NCBI GenBank assembly: GCA_003151655.1
Contig: PLYB01000230.1
Coordinates: 1 to 10,328 of the forward strand
Reading direction: 5' to 3'
Source: Gallionellaceae bacterium
GTDB taxonomy: Bacteria; Pseudomonadota; Gammaproteobacteria; Burkholderiales; Gallionellaceae
DNA length: 10,328 bases
Shown here: positions 1 to 5,494 of the stretch, piece by piece
Layout of the letters: every line of letters begins with the position of its first letter
Position numbering within the stretch: the stretch's first letter is position 1
The notes under the pieces: model-generated
Told to the model about the DNA's origin: nothing
The model's database searches: none
The model's input: only the letters and a program-made list of their open reading frames with translations
Translations under genes and position numbers: made by a program

Positions 1-283
1 CCGCGTGCTTAAGCCGGGCGGTCGCGTGATCGTGCTGGAATTCTCCAAAGTCGTTAAACCGCTGGAGAAAGTTTACGACCTCTATTCTTTCAAACTACTC
101 CCCAAGATGGGCGAACTCATCGCCAACGATGCCGAAAGTTATCGTTACCTGGCCGAATCCATCCGCATGCATCCGGGACAGGAAGAATTGAAACAGATGA
201 TGATCGATGCGGGGTTGGAGCGGGTTGAGTATTTCAATATGACGGGCGGGGTGGTGGCGGTGCATCGGGGATATAAGTTTTAA
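1..283 (+). CDS. ubiE: UbiE, ubiquinone/menaquinone C-methyltransferase (3' part)
   Basis: This is the C-terminal third of the SAM-dependent methyltransferase that methylates the benzoquinol ring in ubiquinone synthesis and demethylmenaquinol in menaquinone synthesis. The start lies upstream of the window; the reading frame enters at base 2 with Arg-Val-Leu-Lys-Pro-Gly-Gly, the post-motif-II segment of class I methyltransferases. The rest follows E. coli UbiE nearly word for word: VLEFSK, YSFKLLP, ANDAESYRYLAESI, RMHPGQEELK, and the terminal GVVAVHRGYKF. The stop is TAA at 281-283, where UbiE proteins usually end, so the 3' end is intact. A small gene begins 8 bases later and is probably co-transcribed. 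The identification is firm; the organism's quinone type cannot be told from this fragment. Confidence 0.97.
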   Translation, partial: RVLKPGGRVIVLEFSKVVKPLEKVYDLYSFKLLPKMGELIANDAESYRYLAESIRMHPGQEELKQMMIDAGLERVEYFNMTGGVVAVHRGYKF

Positions 284-291
284 GGCTACCC

Positions 292-492
292 ATGAATAAT
301 CCCGTCCTGCCAACATTAAATATGCAACCTGAAGTTGGACAAGATAAACGCTCTTCGCAGCAAGCTTTTATCGAACGTGGATTAGCTTCTTATGAGGCCG
401 CCAAACAGAGTGGTATTTATTTCACATCTGATGAAGTGCTGCGAAAACTCGATGAAATGCTGGTTAACGCTATAAAGAAGTCACATAAATGA
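292..492 (+). CDS. Small antitoxin-like protein without adjacent toxin (hypothetical)
   Basis: This 66-residue protein is not one I can name with certainty. After a disordered start (about 1-20), residues 22-40 form a predicted amphipathic helix with FIERGLASYEAAKQSG. Residues 42-64 follow with a beta-like IYF and a second helix, TSDEVLRKLDEML, ending in a lysine-rich tail. The pattern 'helix, G-x-Y/F, S-x-DEV, L-D-x-ML' resembles the C-terminal toxin-binding part of ParD/RelB-type and 'stability determinant' antitoxins. No ribbon-helix-helix DNA-binding segment is evident. The start at 292 was chosen because AAGG at 282-285, overlapping the ubiE stop, sits 6 bases upstream; the in-frame ATG at 322 lacks a Shine-Dalgarno. 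The gene lies 8 bases after ubiE and probably shares its transcript. No RelE/ParE-like toxin gene follows; the next gene is yjdM. It could be an orphan antitoxin or an unrelated small helical protein. Confidence 0.6.
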   Translation: MNNPVLPTLNMQPEVGQDKRSSQQAFIERGLASYEAAKQSGIYFTSDEVLRKLDEMLVNAIKKSHK

Positions 493-585
493 TGTACAAA
501 GTTCAACTTAGTTAGTTATCGTTATTACATCGAACTTACCTCTCCACTTCCATTTCACAACTTTCAATCAATTACCGGAGTCATC

Positions 586-927
586 ATGACCGCTTTACCC
601 AAATGCCCTAAATGTAGTTCTGAATTTACCTACGAAGACGGCAGCAACTTTGTCTGCCCTGAATGCGCGCACGAATGGCCGAAAGAGGCAGCCGCCGAGA
701 CGGGCGAACAAAAGCGCGTTTACAAAGACGCGTTTGGCAATGTGCTGGTGGATGGCGATTCTGTCACGGTGATCAAAGACTTGAAGGTCAAGGGTTCGTC
801 TTCTACCGTAAAAGTAGGTACTAAGGTTAAGAACATCCGCTTGGTGGATGGCGACCATGATATTGATTGCAAGATCGACGGCATCGGCTCTATGCAATTG
901 AAGACTGAGTTCGTAAAGAAGGCATGA
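586..927 (+). CDS. yjdM: YjdM/PhnA-type zinc-ribbon protein
   Basis: This 113-residue protein matches E. coli YjdM (111 aa, formerly PhnA) along its whole length. An N-terminal zinc ribbon carries CPKC at residues 7-10 and CPEC at 24-27, which together give four Cys zinc ligands. The C-terminal PhnA domain contains DAFGNVLVDGDSVTVIKDLK, VKGSSSTVKVGTKVKNIRLV and DHDIDCKIDGIG. The family was once called an alkylphosphonate-uptake protein or phosphonoacetate hydrolase, but it is not part of the C-P lyase pathway and its role is unsettled, so the name should not be read as evidence for phosphonate use. The start is well supported: GGAG at 577-580 lies 5 bases upstream of ATG 586. The stop TGA overlaps the start of the next gene (ATGA), implying translational coupling to the phosphoesterase. 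Confidence 0.95.
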   Translation: MTALPKCPKCSSEFTYEDGSNFVCPECAHEWPKEAAAETGEQKRVYKDAFGNVLVDGDSVTVIKDLKVKGSSSTVKVGTKVKNIRLVDGDHDIDCKIDGIGSMQLKTEFVKKA

Positions 928-1748
928 TGCGGTTCGCTCTTATTGCCTTGATGCTGGCAGCGCAAAACGTTATTGCTGATCCTTTGCCGCGCCCCGATCA
1001 CATCGTCATCGTGGTCGAGGAAAACAAATCGTTTCAACAGATCATCGGCAACAAGGATGCGCCTTATATCAATGCGCTGGCTCAGCGTGGCATGTTGTTC
1101 ACTGAATCTTATGGCATCACGCATCCCAGCCAGCCGAATTACTTGGCTTTGTTTTCCGGTAGCACACACAACATTACCAACGATGCCTGCCTGCTGGAAT
1201 TAAACGGCGACAATCTTGCCAGCATGTTGCTTGCCAAAAATCTGAGCTTCGTCAGCTATTCCGAGACCATGCCTGAGACCGCTTATTTGGGCTGTATGTA
1301 TGGCGCATATATGCGTAAACATAATCCTCTGTCGAACTGGTTGGCATTGGCTAAGCTCAACCAGCCCTACTTTGCTTTTCCACAAGACTTTACCAAGCTA
1401 CCTACAGCAGCTTTAGTTATGCCCGATCAACGTAACGACATGCATGACGGCAGCGTCGCCCAAGGTGATGCCTGGTTAGCGCAGAACATGGAACGCTATG
1501 CGCAGTGGGCGCTAACGCACAATAGTCTGCTGATCGTAACGTGGGATGAAGATAACGGTTCGGCGGGTAATCACATCGCCACGATCTTCTTCGGTGCAAT
1601 GGTAAAGTCCGGTCAATCGGCGCAGCACATTAACCATTACACCTTGCTGCGCGCAGTTTCCGAAATGTATGGCTTACCCTATTTGGGGTATAGCGCAGAT
1701 GAAAAGTCGATTAGTGATGTTTGGAAAAGCTCCGCTAAAGCACATTAG
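924..1748 (+). CDS. Secreted phosphoesterase (AcpA/phospholipase C-like family)
   Basis: This 274-residue protein belongs by motif to the alkaline-phosphatase-fold phosphoesterase family (Pfam PF04185: bacterial acid phosphatases of the AcpA type and non-haemolytic phospholipases C). Residues 1-18 form a short Sec signal peptide with likely cleavage after VIA, so the enzyme should act in the periplasm or outside the cell. Visible motifs are DHIVIVVEENKSF (25-37, with Glu33-Asn34 as expected metal ligands), THPSQPNYLALFSG (66-79, nucleophile region), MPDQRNDMHDG (166-176) and TWDEDNG (206-212, Asp-Glu-Asp metal ligands). Cys89 and Cys124 could form a disulfide. The start is ATG 924 or the adjacent ATG 927; AAGG at 919-922 fits 927 slightly better. 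It overlaps yjdM by 4 bases, and rluA starts 12 bases after the stop. The substrate (phosphomonoester, phospholipid or other) cannot be read from the sequence. Confidence 0.9.
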   Translation: MMRFALIALMLAAQNVIADPLPRPDHIVIVVEENKSFQQIIGNKDAPYINALAQRGMLFTESYGITHPSQPNYLALFSGSTHNITNDACLLELNGDNLASMLLAKNLSFVSYSETMPETAYLGCMYGAYMRKHNPLSNWLALAKLNQPYFAFPQDFTKLPTAALVMPDQRNDMHDGSVAQGDAWLAQNMERYAQWALTHNSLLIVTWDEDNGSAGNHIATIFFGAMVKSGQSAQHINHYTLLRAVSEMYGLPYLGYSADEKSISDVWKSSAKAH

Positions 1749-1760
1749 GCACACGATGTT

Positions 1761-2402
1761 ATGCCCGCTGTCTACACTCCTCCCTCCGGCGACTTGGAGA
1801 TCATCTATGCCGACGACTCTTTATTGGTGGTAAATAAACCAGCCGGGTTGCTGGCAGTACCGGGACGCGGCGCAGACAAACAAGACTGTCTTGCTTCCCG
1901 CATACAAATAGACTTCCCCGATGCACTGGTCGTGCATCGCTTGGATATGGCAACTTCCGGCTTGATGGTATTTGCTCGCGGCATTGAAATGCAGCGCCGT
2001 TTGTCGCAGATATTTCGTGAGCGTGGGGTGGAAAAACGCTATGTGGCGGTCGTGTCGGGCCAGTTAGCACTCGAGGCTGGTGAAATAAATCTACCCATTG
2101 CCGCCGACTGGCCTAATCGCCCGCGGCACAAGATTGATCTTGCAGCAGGCAAGCACTCGCTTACGCGTTATCTCTCATTGGGCTACGTTAACGGTAACAC
2201 GCGTGTTGAGCTGGAGCCGTTCACCGGCCGCACCCATCAACTACGTCTTCACATGTCCGCCATCGGGCATCCTATTCTCGGTGATGCGTTGTATGGCGAT
2301 GCCGCTAGCGCCTCTCGTTTGCTTCTGCATGCCCATGCTTTAAGGTTCGCACATCCTTTAATTGGCGAACCATTGAACTTTGTTTGCGATCCCTTGTTCT
2401 AA
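1761..2402 (+). CDS. rluA: RluA, dual-specificity rRNA/tRNA pseudouridine synthase
   Basis: This is a 213-residue RluA-family pseudouridine synthase. E. coli RluA (219 aa) isomerises U746 of 23S rRNA and U32 of several tRNAs in the cytoplasm. The protein opens with YTPPSGDLEIIYADDSLLVV and NKPAGLLAVPGR (25-36), then the catalytic block VVHRLDMATSGL with Asp62 as nucleophile. Next come the RluA-specific DWPNRPRHK and the C-terminal FTGRTHQLRLHM and IGHPILGDALYG motifs that build the active-site cleft. It lacks an N-terminal S4 domain, as RluA does and RluC/RluD do not, and the DWPNRP stretch argues for RluA over TruC. The Shine-Dalgarno is weak (AGG at 1747-1749, 11 bases before ATG), so translation may depend on the upstream phosphoesterase gene 12 bases away. 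The exact target sites in this organism are inferred. Confidence 0.93.
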   Translation: MPAVYTPPSGDLEIIYADDSLLVVNKPAGLLAVPGRGADKQDCLASRIQIDFPDALVVHRLDMATSGLMVFARGIEMQRRLSQIFRERGVEKRYVAVVSGQLALEAGEINLPIAADWPNRPRHKIDLAAGKHSLTRYLSLGYVNGNTRVELEPFTGRTHQLRLHMSAIGHPILGDALYGDAASASRLLLHAHALRFAHPLIGEPLNFVCDPLF

Positions 2403-2412
2403 CGCGGGCATT

Positions 2413-2426
2413 GAATTTTCAAATTC
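2413..2426. promoter_or_regulatory. Inverted repeat upstream of the Tim44-gene promoter, possible operator
   Basis: GAATTT-TC-AAATTC is a perfect 6-2-6 inverted repeat, 10 bases after the rluA stop. It sits about 40-53 bases upstream of the likely transcription start of the Tim44-domain gene, a usual place for an activator or repressor site. It has no T-tract and is too AT-rich and short to be a convincing terminator for rluA. Its role is inferred from position and symmetry only. Confidence 0.3.
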
Positions 2427-2450
2427 CGTCACAATTTAGTGCAGGCGCTT

Positions 2451-2459
2451 TGTTATACT
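2451..2459 (+). promoter_or_regulatory. Extended -10 promoter of the Tim44-domain gene
   Basis: TGTTATACT reads as an extended -10 element: TG at 2451-2452, one spacer base, then TATACT at 2454-2459 (5 of 6 to TATAAT). No good -35 hexamer lies 16-18 bases upstream, which is tolerated by extended -10 promoters. Transcription would start near 2466, giving a leader of about 27 bases with the Shine-Dalgarno GAGGA at 2483-2487. Confidence 0.55.
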
Positions 2460-2492
2460 CGCGTAAATTATTCAACCATTTTGAGGAATTAC

Positions 2493-3341
2493 ATGAAACG
2501 TTTCTTGTTGTTATTGACCATCGTTATTTCCAGCCTTTCTTTGCTCGCCGCGACCGCTGAAGCAAAACGCTTTGGAGGCGGTAGCAGCATCGGCAAGCAG
2601 CGCACCATGGCTCCTCAACAAACCGCAAAAGCTCCGGCTGCTGCGCCCGCACCCACTGCAGCTCCGGCAGCGCAACCAGCAGGTAACAGATGGCTTGGCC
2701 CTCTGGCTGGTTTAGCCATCGGTGCCGGACTTGGTGCAATGTTCGCTGGCGGACTTGGCGGCATGGGTGGTTTGGGCGGCGCACTTAGCGGCATTTTGAT
2801 GGCCGCAGCAGCTGGCGTGGCGATAATGTTCCTGATTTCCTTGTTCCGCAAAAAGCAGCAACCCGCGATGCAATACGCCGGGGCGGGCGCACCTTATGGT
2901 GGTCAGCCTGAATATGCCCCACAAGCGATGTCTGCAAGTCCTGCTCCCATTGCTGCGGCAGGCAACATTCCTGCTGATTTCCCGGTAGAGGCTTTCTTGC
3001 GTAGCGCCAAGACCTCGTTCATCCGCTTGCAGGCCGCGAATGACCGCAAGGATCTGGACGATATCCGCGAATACACAACACCGGAGATGTTTGCCGAAAT
3101 CTCGATGCAATTGCGTGAGCGCGACAATACTCCGCAAAAAACCGATGTAGACACGGTGAATGCCGAGCTGCTGGAAGTTGCGCACGAGAACAACATTGCT
3201 ATCGCCAGCGTGCGGATGAGCGGTCAACTGCGCGAGAACAACGGCGCACCCGAGAGCTTCGACGAAGTCTGGCACGTGCAAAAGAACTTGAATGACGATA
3301 AAGCCGTCTGGCTATTGAGCGGTATTCAACAGATTTCCTAA
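2493..3341 (+). CDS. Tim44-domain membrane protein
   Basis: This 282-residue protein has a signal peptide or signal anchor (1-24, ending TAEA before KRFGGGSSIGKQ). An Ala/Pro-rich linker follows (about 45-63), then a Gly/Ala-rich hydrophobic segment (67-118) that probably spans the inner membrane and ends in the positive FRKK. A second flexible Ala/Pro/Tyr linker (123-158) leads to a C-terminal Tim44-like domain (about 160-282, PADFPVEAFLRSAKTSFIRL to WLLSGIQQIS). The family is related to the C-terminal lipid-binding domain of the mitochondrial import motor subunit Tim44; in betaproteobacteria the function is not established. ATG 2493 was chosen over an in-frame start at 2439 because GAGGA at 2483-2487 is correctly spaced, the signal peptide starts there, and the promoter lies between the two. 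ubiB follows downstream, separated by a small gene. Confidence 0.9.
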   Translation: MKRFLLLLTIVISSLSLLAATAEAKRFGGGSSIGKQRTMAPQQTAKAPAAAPAPTAAPAAQPAGNRWLGPLAGLAIGAGLGAMFAGGLGGMGGLGGALSGILMAAAAGVAIMFLISLFRKKQQPAMQYAGAGAPYGGQPEYAPQAMSASPAPIAAAGNIPADFPVEAFLRSAKTSFIRLQAANDRKDLDDIREYTTPEMFAEISMQLRERDNTPQKTDVDTVNAELLEVAHENNIAIASVRMSGQLRENNGAPESFDEVWHVQKNLNDDKAVWLLSGIQQIS

Positions 3342-3350
3342 AAGCTAACC

Positions 3351-3400
3351 AACTGTTTCGTCACGCTTAGCTCGCAGTTATTTGTTTGGCGAAACAGGTT
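3351..3400 (+). terminator. Possible weak terminator after the Tim44-domain gene
   Basis: CTGTTTCG at 3353-3360 pairs perfectly with CGAAACAG at 3390-3397, 11 bases after the Tim44-gene stop. Two further A-T pairs are possible if G3398 bulges out. The 29-base loop is long, and the following stretch is T-rich (TTTGTTGATTATTTC) but not a clean T-run. It may slow or end the upstream transcript; it also borders the next promoter. Confidence 0.35.
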
Positions 3401-3402
3401 TG

Positions 3403-3432
3403 TTGATTATTTCATTTTTGTCATGTCATAAT
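3403..3432 (+). promoter_or_regulatory. Sigma-70 type promoter of the 58-residue gene
   Basis: TTGATT (3403-3408, 4 of 6 to TTGACA) is followed after 18 bases by CATAAT (3427-3432, 5 of 6 to TATAAT). TG at 3424-3425 adds an extended -10 feature. A start near 3439 gives a 5' leader of about 75 bases before ATG 3515. This is the best-formed promoter in the window. Confidence 0.6.
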
Positions 3433-3447
3433 CCTTCGGTTTTTAAT

Positions 3448-3480
3448 GAAACTTTAACAAAGAAATTATGACTAAGTTTC
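3448..3480 (+). promoter_or_regulatory. Hairpin in the leader of the 58-residue gene
   Basis: GAAACTT (3448-3454) and AAGTTTC (3474-3480) form a perfect 7-base-pair stem. The 19-base loop contains the start codon of the upstream ORF (ATG 3468) and the AAAGAA before it. The stem is AT-rich and would be only moderately stable; there is no T-tract, so it is not a terminator. Confidence 0.35.
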
Positions 3481-3515
3481 GGGCACTGAATTTTCACTTC
3501 CACGCGGAGGAATAA
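3468..3515 (+). CDS. 15-codon upstream ORF (putative leader peptide)
   Basis: ATG 3468 opens a 15-codon frame, MTKFRALNFHFHAEE, ending in TAA at 3513-3515. The last base of the stop codon is the first base of the next gene's ATG (TAATG), the arrangement typical of translationally coupled pairs. The upstream AAAGAA is only a weak Shine-Dalgarno. The following gene's strong GGAGG (3506-3510) lies inside the last codons of this frame. No attenuator-like run of a single regulatory amino acid is present, although two His and three Phe fall within 9 residues. It could be a chance frame; translation is unproven. Confidence 0.3.
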   Translation: MTKFRALNFHFHAEE

Positions 3516-3691
3516 TGGATAAGGACAAGTCTCAGTTAAATCAGCATGGCTCTTTTCATAACGAAAAGGGTAGCAGTGATTCAGCTCTTCGCCATGTGAG
3601 CAACGGGCAGGATCAAGAGCAAATCGATCAAGAGGCTGAAATGGACGCGTTGGAAGCTCGCTTGTTTGCGATGGCAAAATCGCACAGTTAG
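3515..3691 (+). CDS. Small hydrophilic protein of 58 residues, unknown function
   Basis: ATG 3515 to TAG 3689-3691 encodes 58 residues that I do not recognise. Residues 1-36 are polar and low in hydrophobics (MDKDKSQLNQHGSFHNEK and onward), so probably disordered. Residues 37-55 (IDQEAEMDALEARLFAMAK) look like one acidic amphipathic helix with leucine, methionine and phenylalanine on one face, which could bind a partner or dimerise as a short coil. There is no Cys, signal peptide or membrane segment. Support for a real gene comes from its surroundings: GGAGG at 3506-3510 with a 4-base gap to ATG, a sigma-70 type promoter at 3403-3432, and a textbook terminator at 3725-3771 that makes it monocistronic. 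The opposite strand carries a longer open frame here, but with no matching signals. Confidence 0.7.
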   Translation: MDKDKSQLNQHGSFHNEKGSSDSALRHVSNGQDQEQIDQEAEMDALEARLFAMAKSHS

Positions 3692-3724
3692 CCATGCTCG
3701 ACTAGTTTTCTTGCTGTTCATCGA

Positions 3725-3771
3725 AAAGCACCCCTCTCTTTTCAATGGGTCGGGTGCTTTCTTATTTTTTT
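3725..3771 (+). terminator. Rho-independent terminator of the 58-residue gene
   Basis: AAAGCACCC (3725-3733) pairs perfectly with GGGTGCTTT (3752-3760) around an 18-base loop. The stem is followed by CTTA and a run of seven T (3765-3771). It lies 33 bases after the TAG of the 58-residue gene and separates that unit from ubiB. Confidence 0.88.
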
Positions 3772-3965
3772 AAGTCCTGCATAAATTACTTCCCGCTCTC
3801 TGACTTAACGCTTGGTACAATTCGCCTGCGATTGCTATTCTTCTAATTCGCGTAATAGCCCTCAAGCGTTTGTCCGCAACAGTTGGGCAAACATGAGGGT
3901 TTAATATCGGGCGTTTTATTTTAGGGGTTGCAGGCCCAACTCTAATATTGCGGAAAAATCTAAAG
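3772..3965 (+). promoter_or_regulatory. ubiB leader region with strong hairpin and competing pairing
   Basis: This 194-base stretch between terminator and ubiB has no convincing gene. TGGTACAAT at 3813-3821 could be an extended -10 promoter (start near 3828), alternatively TTGGTA (3812-3817) with TATTCT (3836-3841). The transcript would fold a hairpin: CCCTCA (3859-3864) with TGAGGG (3894-3899), then GTTTGTCC (3868-3875) with GGGCAAAC (3885-3892, one G-U-type pair), around a 9-base loop. A second small hairpin can form at 3924-3943. AGTTGGGC (3881-3888), which is part of the first hairpin, is also the exact reverse complement of GCCCAACT (3934-3941) just before the ubiB ribosome site, so two alternative folds are possible. 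Regulation of ubiB by this leader is inference. Confidence 0.4.
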
Positions 3966-5483
3966 ATGCGCATCTTTCGGGTAATTAAAATATTTTATGT
4001 TGTTCTGCGCTTCGGCCTGGATGAGTTTTTACTCGCGCACGAACGCACGCGCTGGTTGCAAACGCCGCTGAATATCCTACTGTTCGCGCGCAATACCTCT
4101 GCCCCGCGCGCGGAACGATTGCGTCTGGCTTTGGAAAAGCTCGGCCCGATCTTTGTTAAATTCGGACAGATGCTGTCTACCCGGCGTGACTTGATCCCGA
4201 CTGACATTGCCAACGAATTGGCCAAATTGCAAGATCAGGTGCCGCCCTTCCCCTCCGCACAAGCGATAGCCGAACTGGAGGCCACTTACCAGAAAAAGCT
4301 TTCCGATGTGTTTCTCAGCTTCGACGAAATACCCGTTGCCAGCGCTTCCGTTGCACAGGTTCACTTTGCCGTTCTGCCCGATGGGCGCGAAGTCGCAGTC
4401 AAAATCTTGCGTCCGGGTATTATCCATGTGATCGAGCACGACCTTGCTTTGCTGGAAGTGTGCGCCGGACTGATGGAGCGCTTTTGGGTCGATGGCAAAC
4501 GTTTGAAGCCGAAGTTGGTGGTGGCGGAATTTGAAAAATATCTGCATGACGAACTTGATCTGATGCGTGAAGCGGCCTGCGCTAGCCAGTTAAAACGCAA
4601 CTTTGCCCAGTCTAATCTGCTGCTGGTGCCGGAAATGTACTGGGACTGGTGCGATACCAATGTGATCGTGATGGAGCGCATGCATGGCATTCCGATTAGT
4701 CAGTTGGATGCTTTGAAGGCAGCCAATATCAATATCGCCAAACTTGCCTCGGATGGTGTGGAAATTTTCTACATGCAGGTGTTCCGCGATGGCTTCTTTC
4801 ACGCCGATATGCATCCCGGCAATATTCAAGTCGCCGCCGATGGTCGTTATATTGCGCTGGATTTTGGCATCATGGGCACGCTTAACGATACCGACAAGAA
4901 TTATCTGGCGCAAAACTTCATCGCCTTTTTCAATCGCGACTATAAGCGCGTGGCAGAAGTTCACGTCGAGTCCGGCTGGGTTCCCGCGCATACGCGTATA
5001 GACGAGTTGGAGGCGGCTATTCGTGCGGTATGCGAACCGATCTTCGACCGGCCATTGCGTGAGGTTTCGTTTGGTCGCATTCTGCTACGCCTGTTCCAAA
5101 CTTCGCGCCGTTTCGGGGTTGAGATTCAGCCGCAACTGGTCTTGCTGCAAAAGACGTTGCTCAATATCGAAGGCTTGGGTTTGCAGTTAGATCCCGAACT
5201 TGATCTGTGGAAAACGGCCAAGCCCTGGCTGGAGCGTTGGATGAGTGAACAGATTGGTTGGCGCGGGTTCATTAAGTCGCTTAAAGCGGAAGCTCCGCGT
5301 TACGCTACTTTGCTGCCGCAGATTCCGCGCTTATTGCATCAACGCCTGAATGAAAACCCCATGGCGAAGTACGAGTCGGTATTGCTTGAGTTGGCGAGTC
5401 AGCAGCGAAAGCGGAATTTCTGGCTGATGATCATTGCTGTTGCAGCAGTCATTTCTACGACTTGTATCGTGCTAAATTCTTGA
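3966..5483 (+). CDS. ubiB: UbiB, atypical kinase/ATPase for ubiquinone biosynthesis
   Basis: This 505-residue member of the ABC1/ADCK/UbiB family is a membrane-bound ATPase needed for ubiquinone synthesis, thought to make polyprenyl intermediates accessible to the soluble Ubi enzyme complex. Family motifs are complete: KxGQ (FVKFGQMLSTRRD, Lys65-Gln68), the alanine-rich loop ASASVAQVH (125-133) replacing the kinase glycine loop, the ATP-binding Lys146 in VAVKILRP, the catalytic-loop-like HADMHPGNI (279-287) and LDFG (298-301). The end (about 485-503) is a single transmembrane helix, whereas E. coli UbiB (546 aa) has two. ATG 3966 (MRIFRVIKIFYVVLRFGLDE) was chosen because it aligns with UbiB N-termini; a TTG at 3948 would add six unconserved residues. 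The Shine-Dalgarno is weak (GGAAAA at 3952-3957). It converges with parA with only 11 bases between stops. Confidence 0.96.
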   Translation: MRIFRVIKIFYVVLRFGLDEFLLAHERTRWLQTPLNILLFARNTSAPRAERLRLALEKLGPIFVKFGQMLSTRRDLIPTDIANELAKLQDQVPPFPSAQAIAELEATYQKKLSDVFLSFDEIPVASASVAQVHFAVLPDGREVAVKILRPGIIHVIEHDLALLEVCAGLMERFWVDGKRLKPKLVVAEFEKYLHDELDLMREAACASQLKRNFAQSNLLLVPEMYWDWCDTNVIVMERMHGIPISQLDALKAANINIAKLASDGVEIFYMQVFRDGFFHADMHPGNIQVAADGRYIALDFGIMGTLNDTDKNYLAQNFIAFFNRDYKRVAEVHVESGWVPAHTRIDELEAAIRAVCEPIFDRPLREVSFGRILLRLFQTSRRFGVEIQPQLVLLQKTLLNIEGLGLQLDPELDLWKTAKPWLERWMSEQIGWRGFIKSLKAEAPRYATLLPQIPRLLHQRLNENPMAKYESVLLELASQQRKRNFWLMIIAVAAVISTTCIVLNS

Positions 5484-5494
5484 AGCTCGAGAAT

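Noticed and set aside
498..585. Toxin gene after the antitoxin-like protein, or small repeats (AAGTT-C-AACTT at 499-509)
   Set aside because: The 93-base gap is too short for a toxin and has no open frame with a ribosome site; the 5-1-5 repeat is too short to interpret.
586..927. Evidence for phosphonate degradation from the 'PhnA' name
   Set aside because: The YjdM family is not part of the C-P lyase pathway, and no phn genes are present in the window.
2439..2492. Earlier in-frame start for the Tim44-domain gene
   Set aside because: It lies upstream of the -10 element, lacks a ribosome site, and would hide the signal peptide behind 18 unrelated residues.
3426..3695. 89-codon minus-strand open frame across the 58-residue gene
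   Set aside because: It has no good Shine-Dalgarno, reads antisense through the promoter, leader and strong ribosome site of the plus-strand gene, and its protein shows no domain-like pattern. The plus-strand gene has all expression signals.
3948..3965. TTG 3948 as ubiB start
   Set aside because: It would add MRKNLK, which is absent from known UbiB N-termini; ATG 3966 aligns with the usual start.
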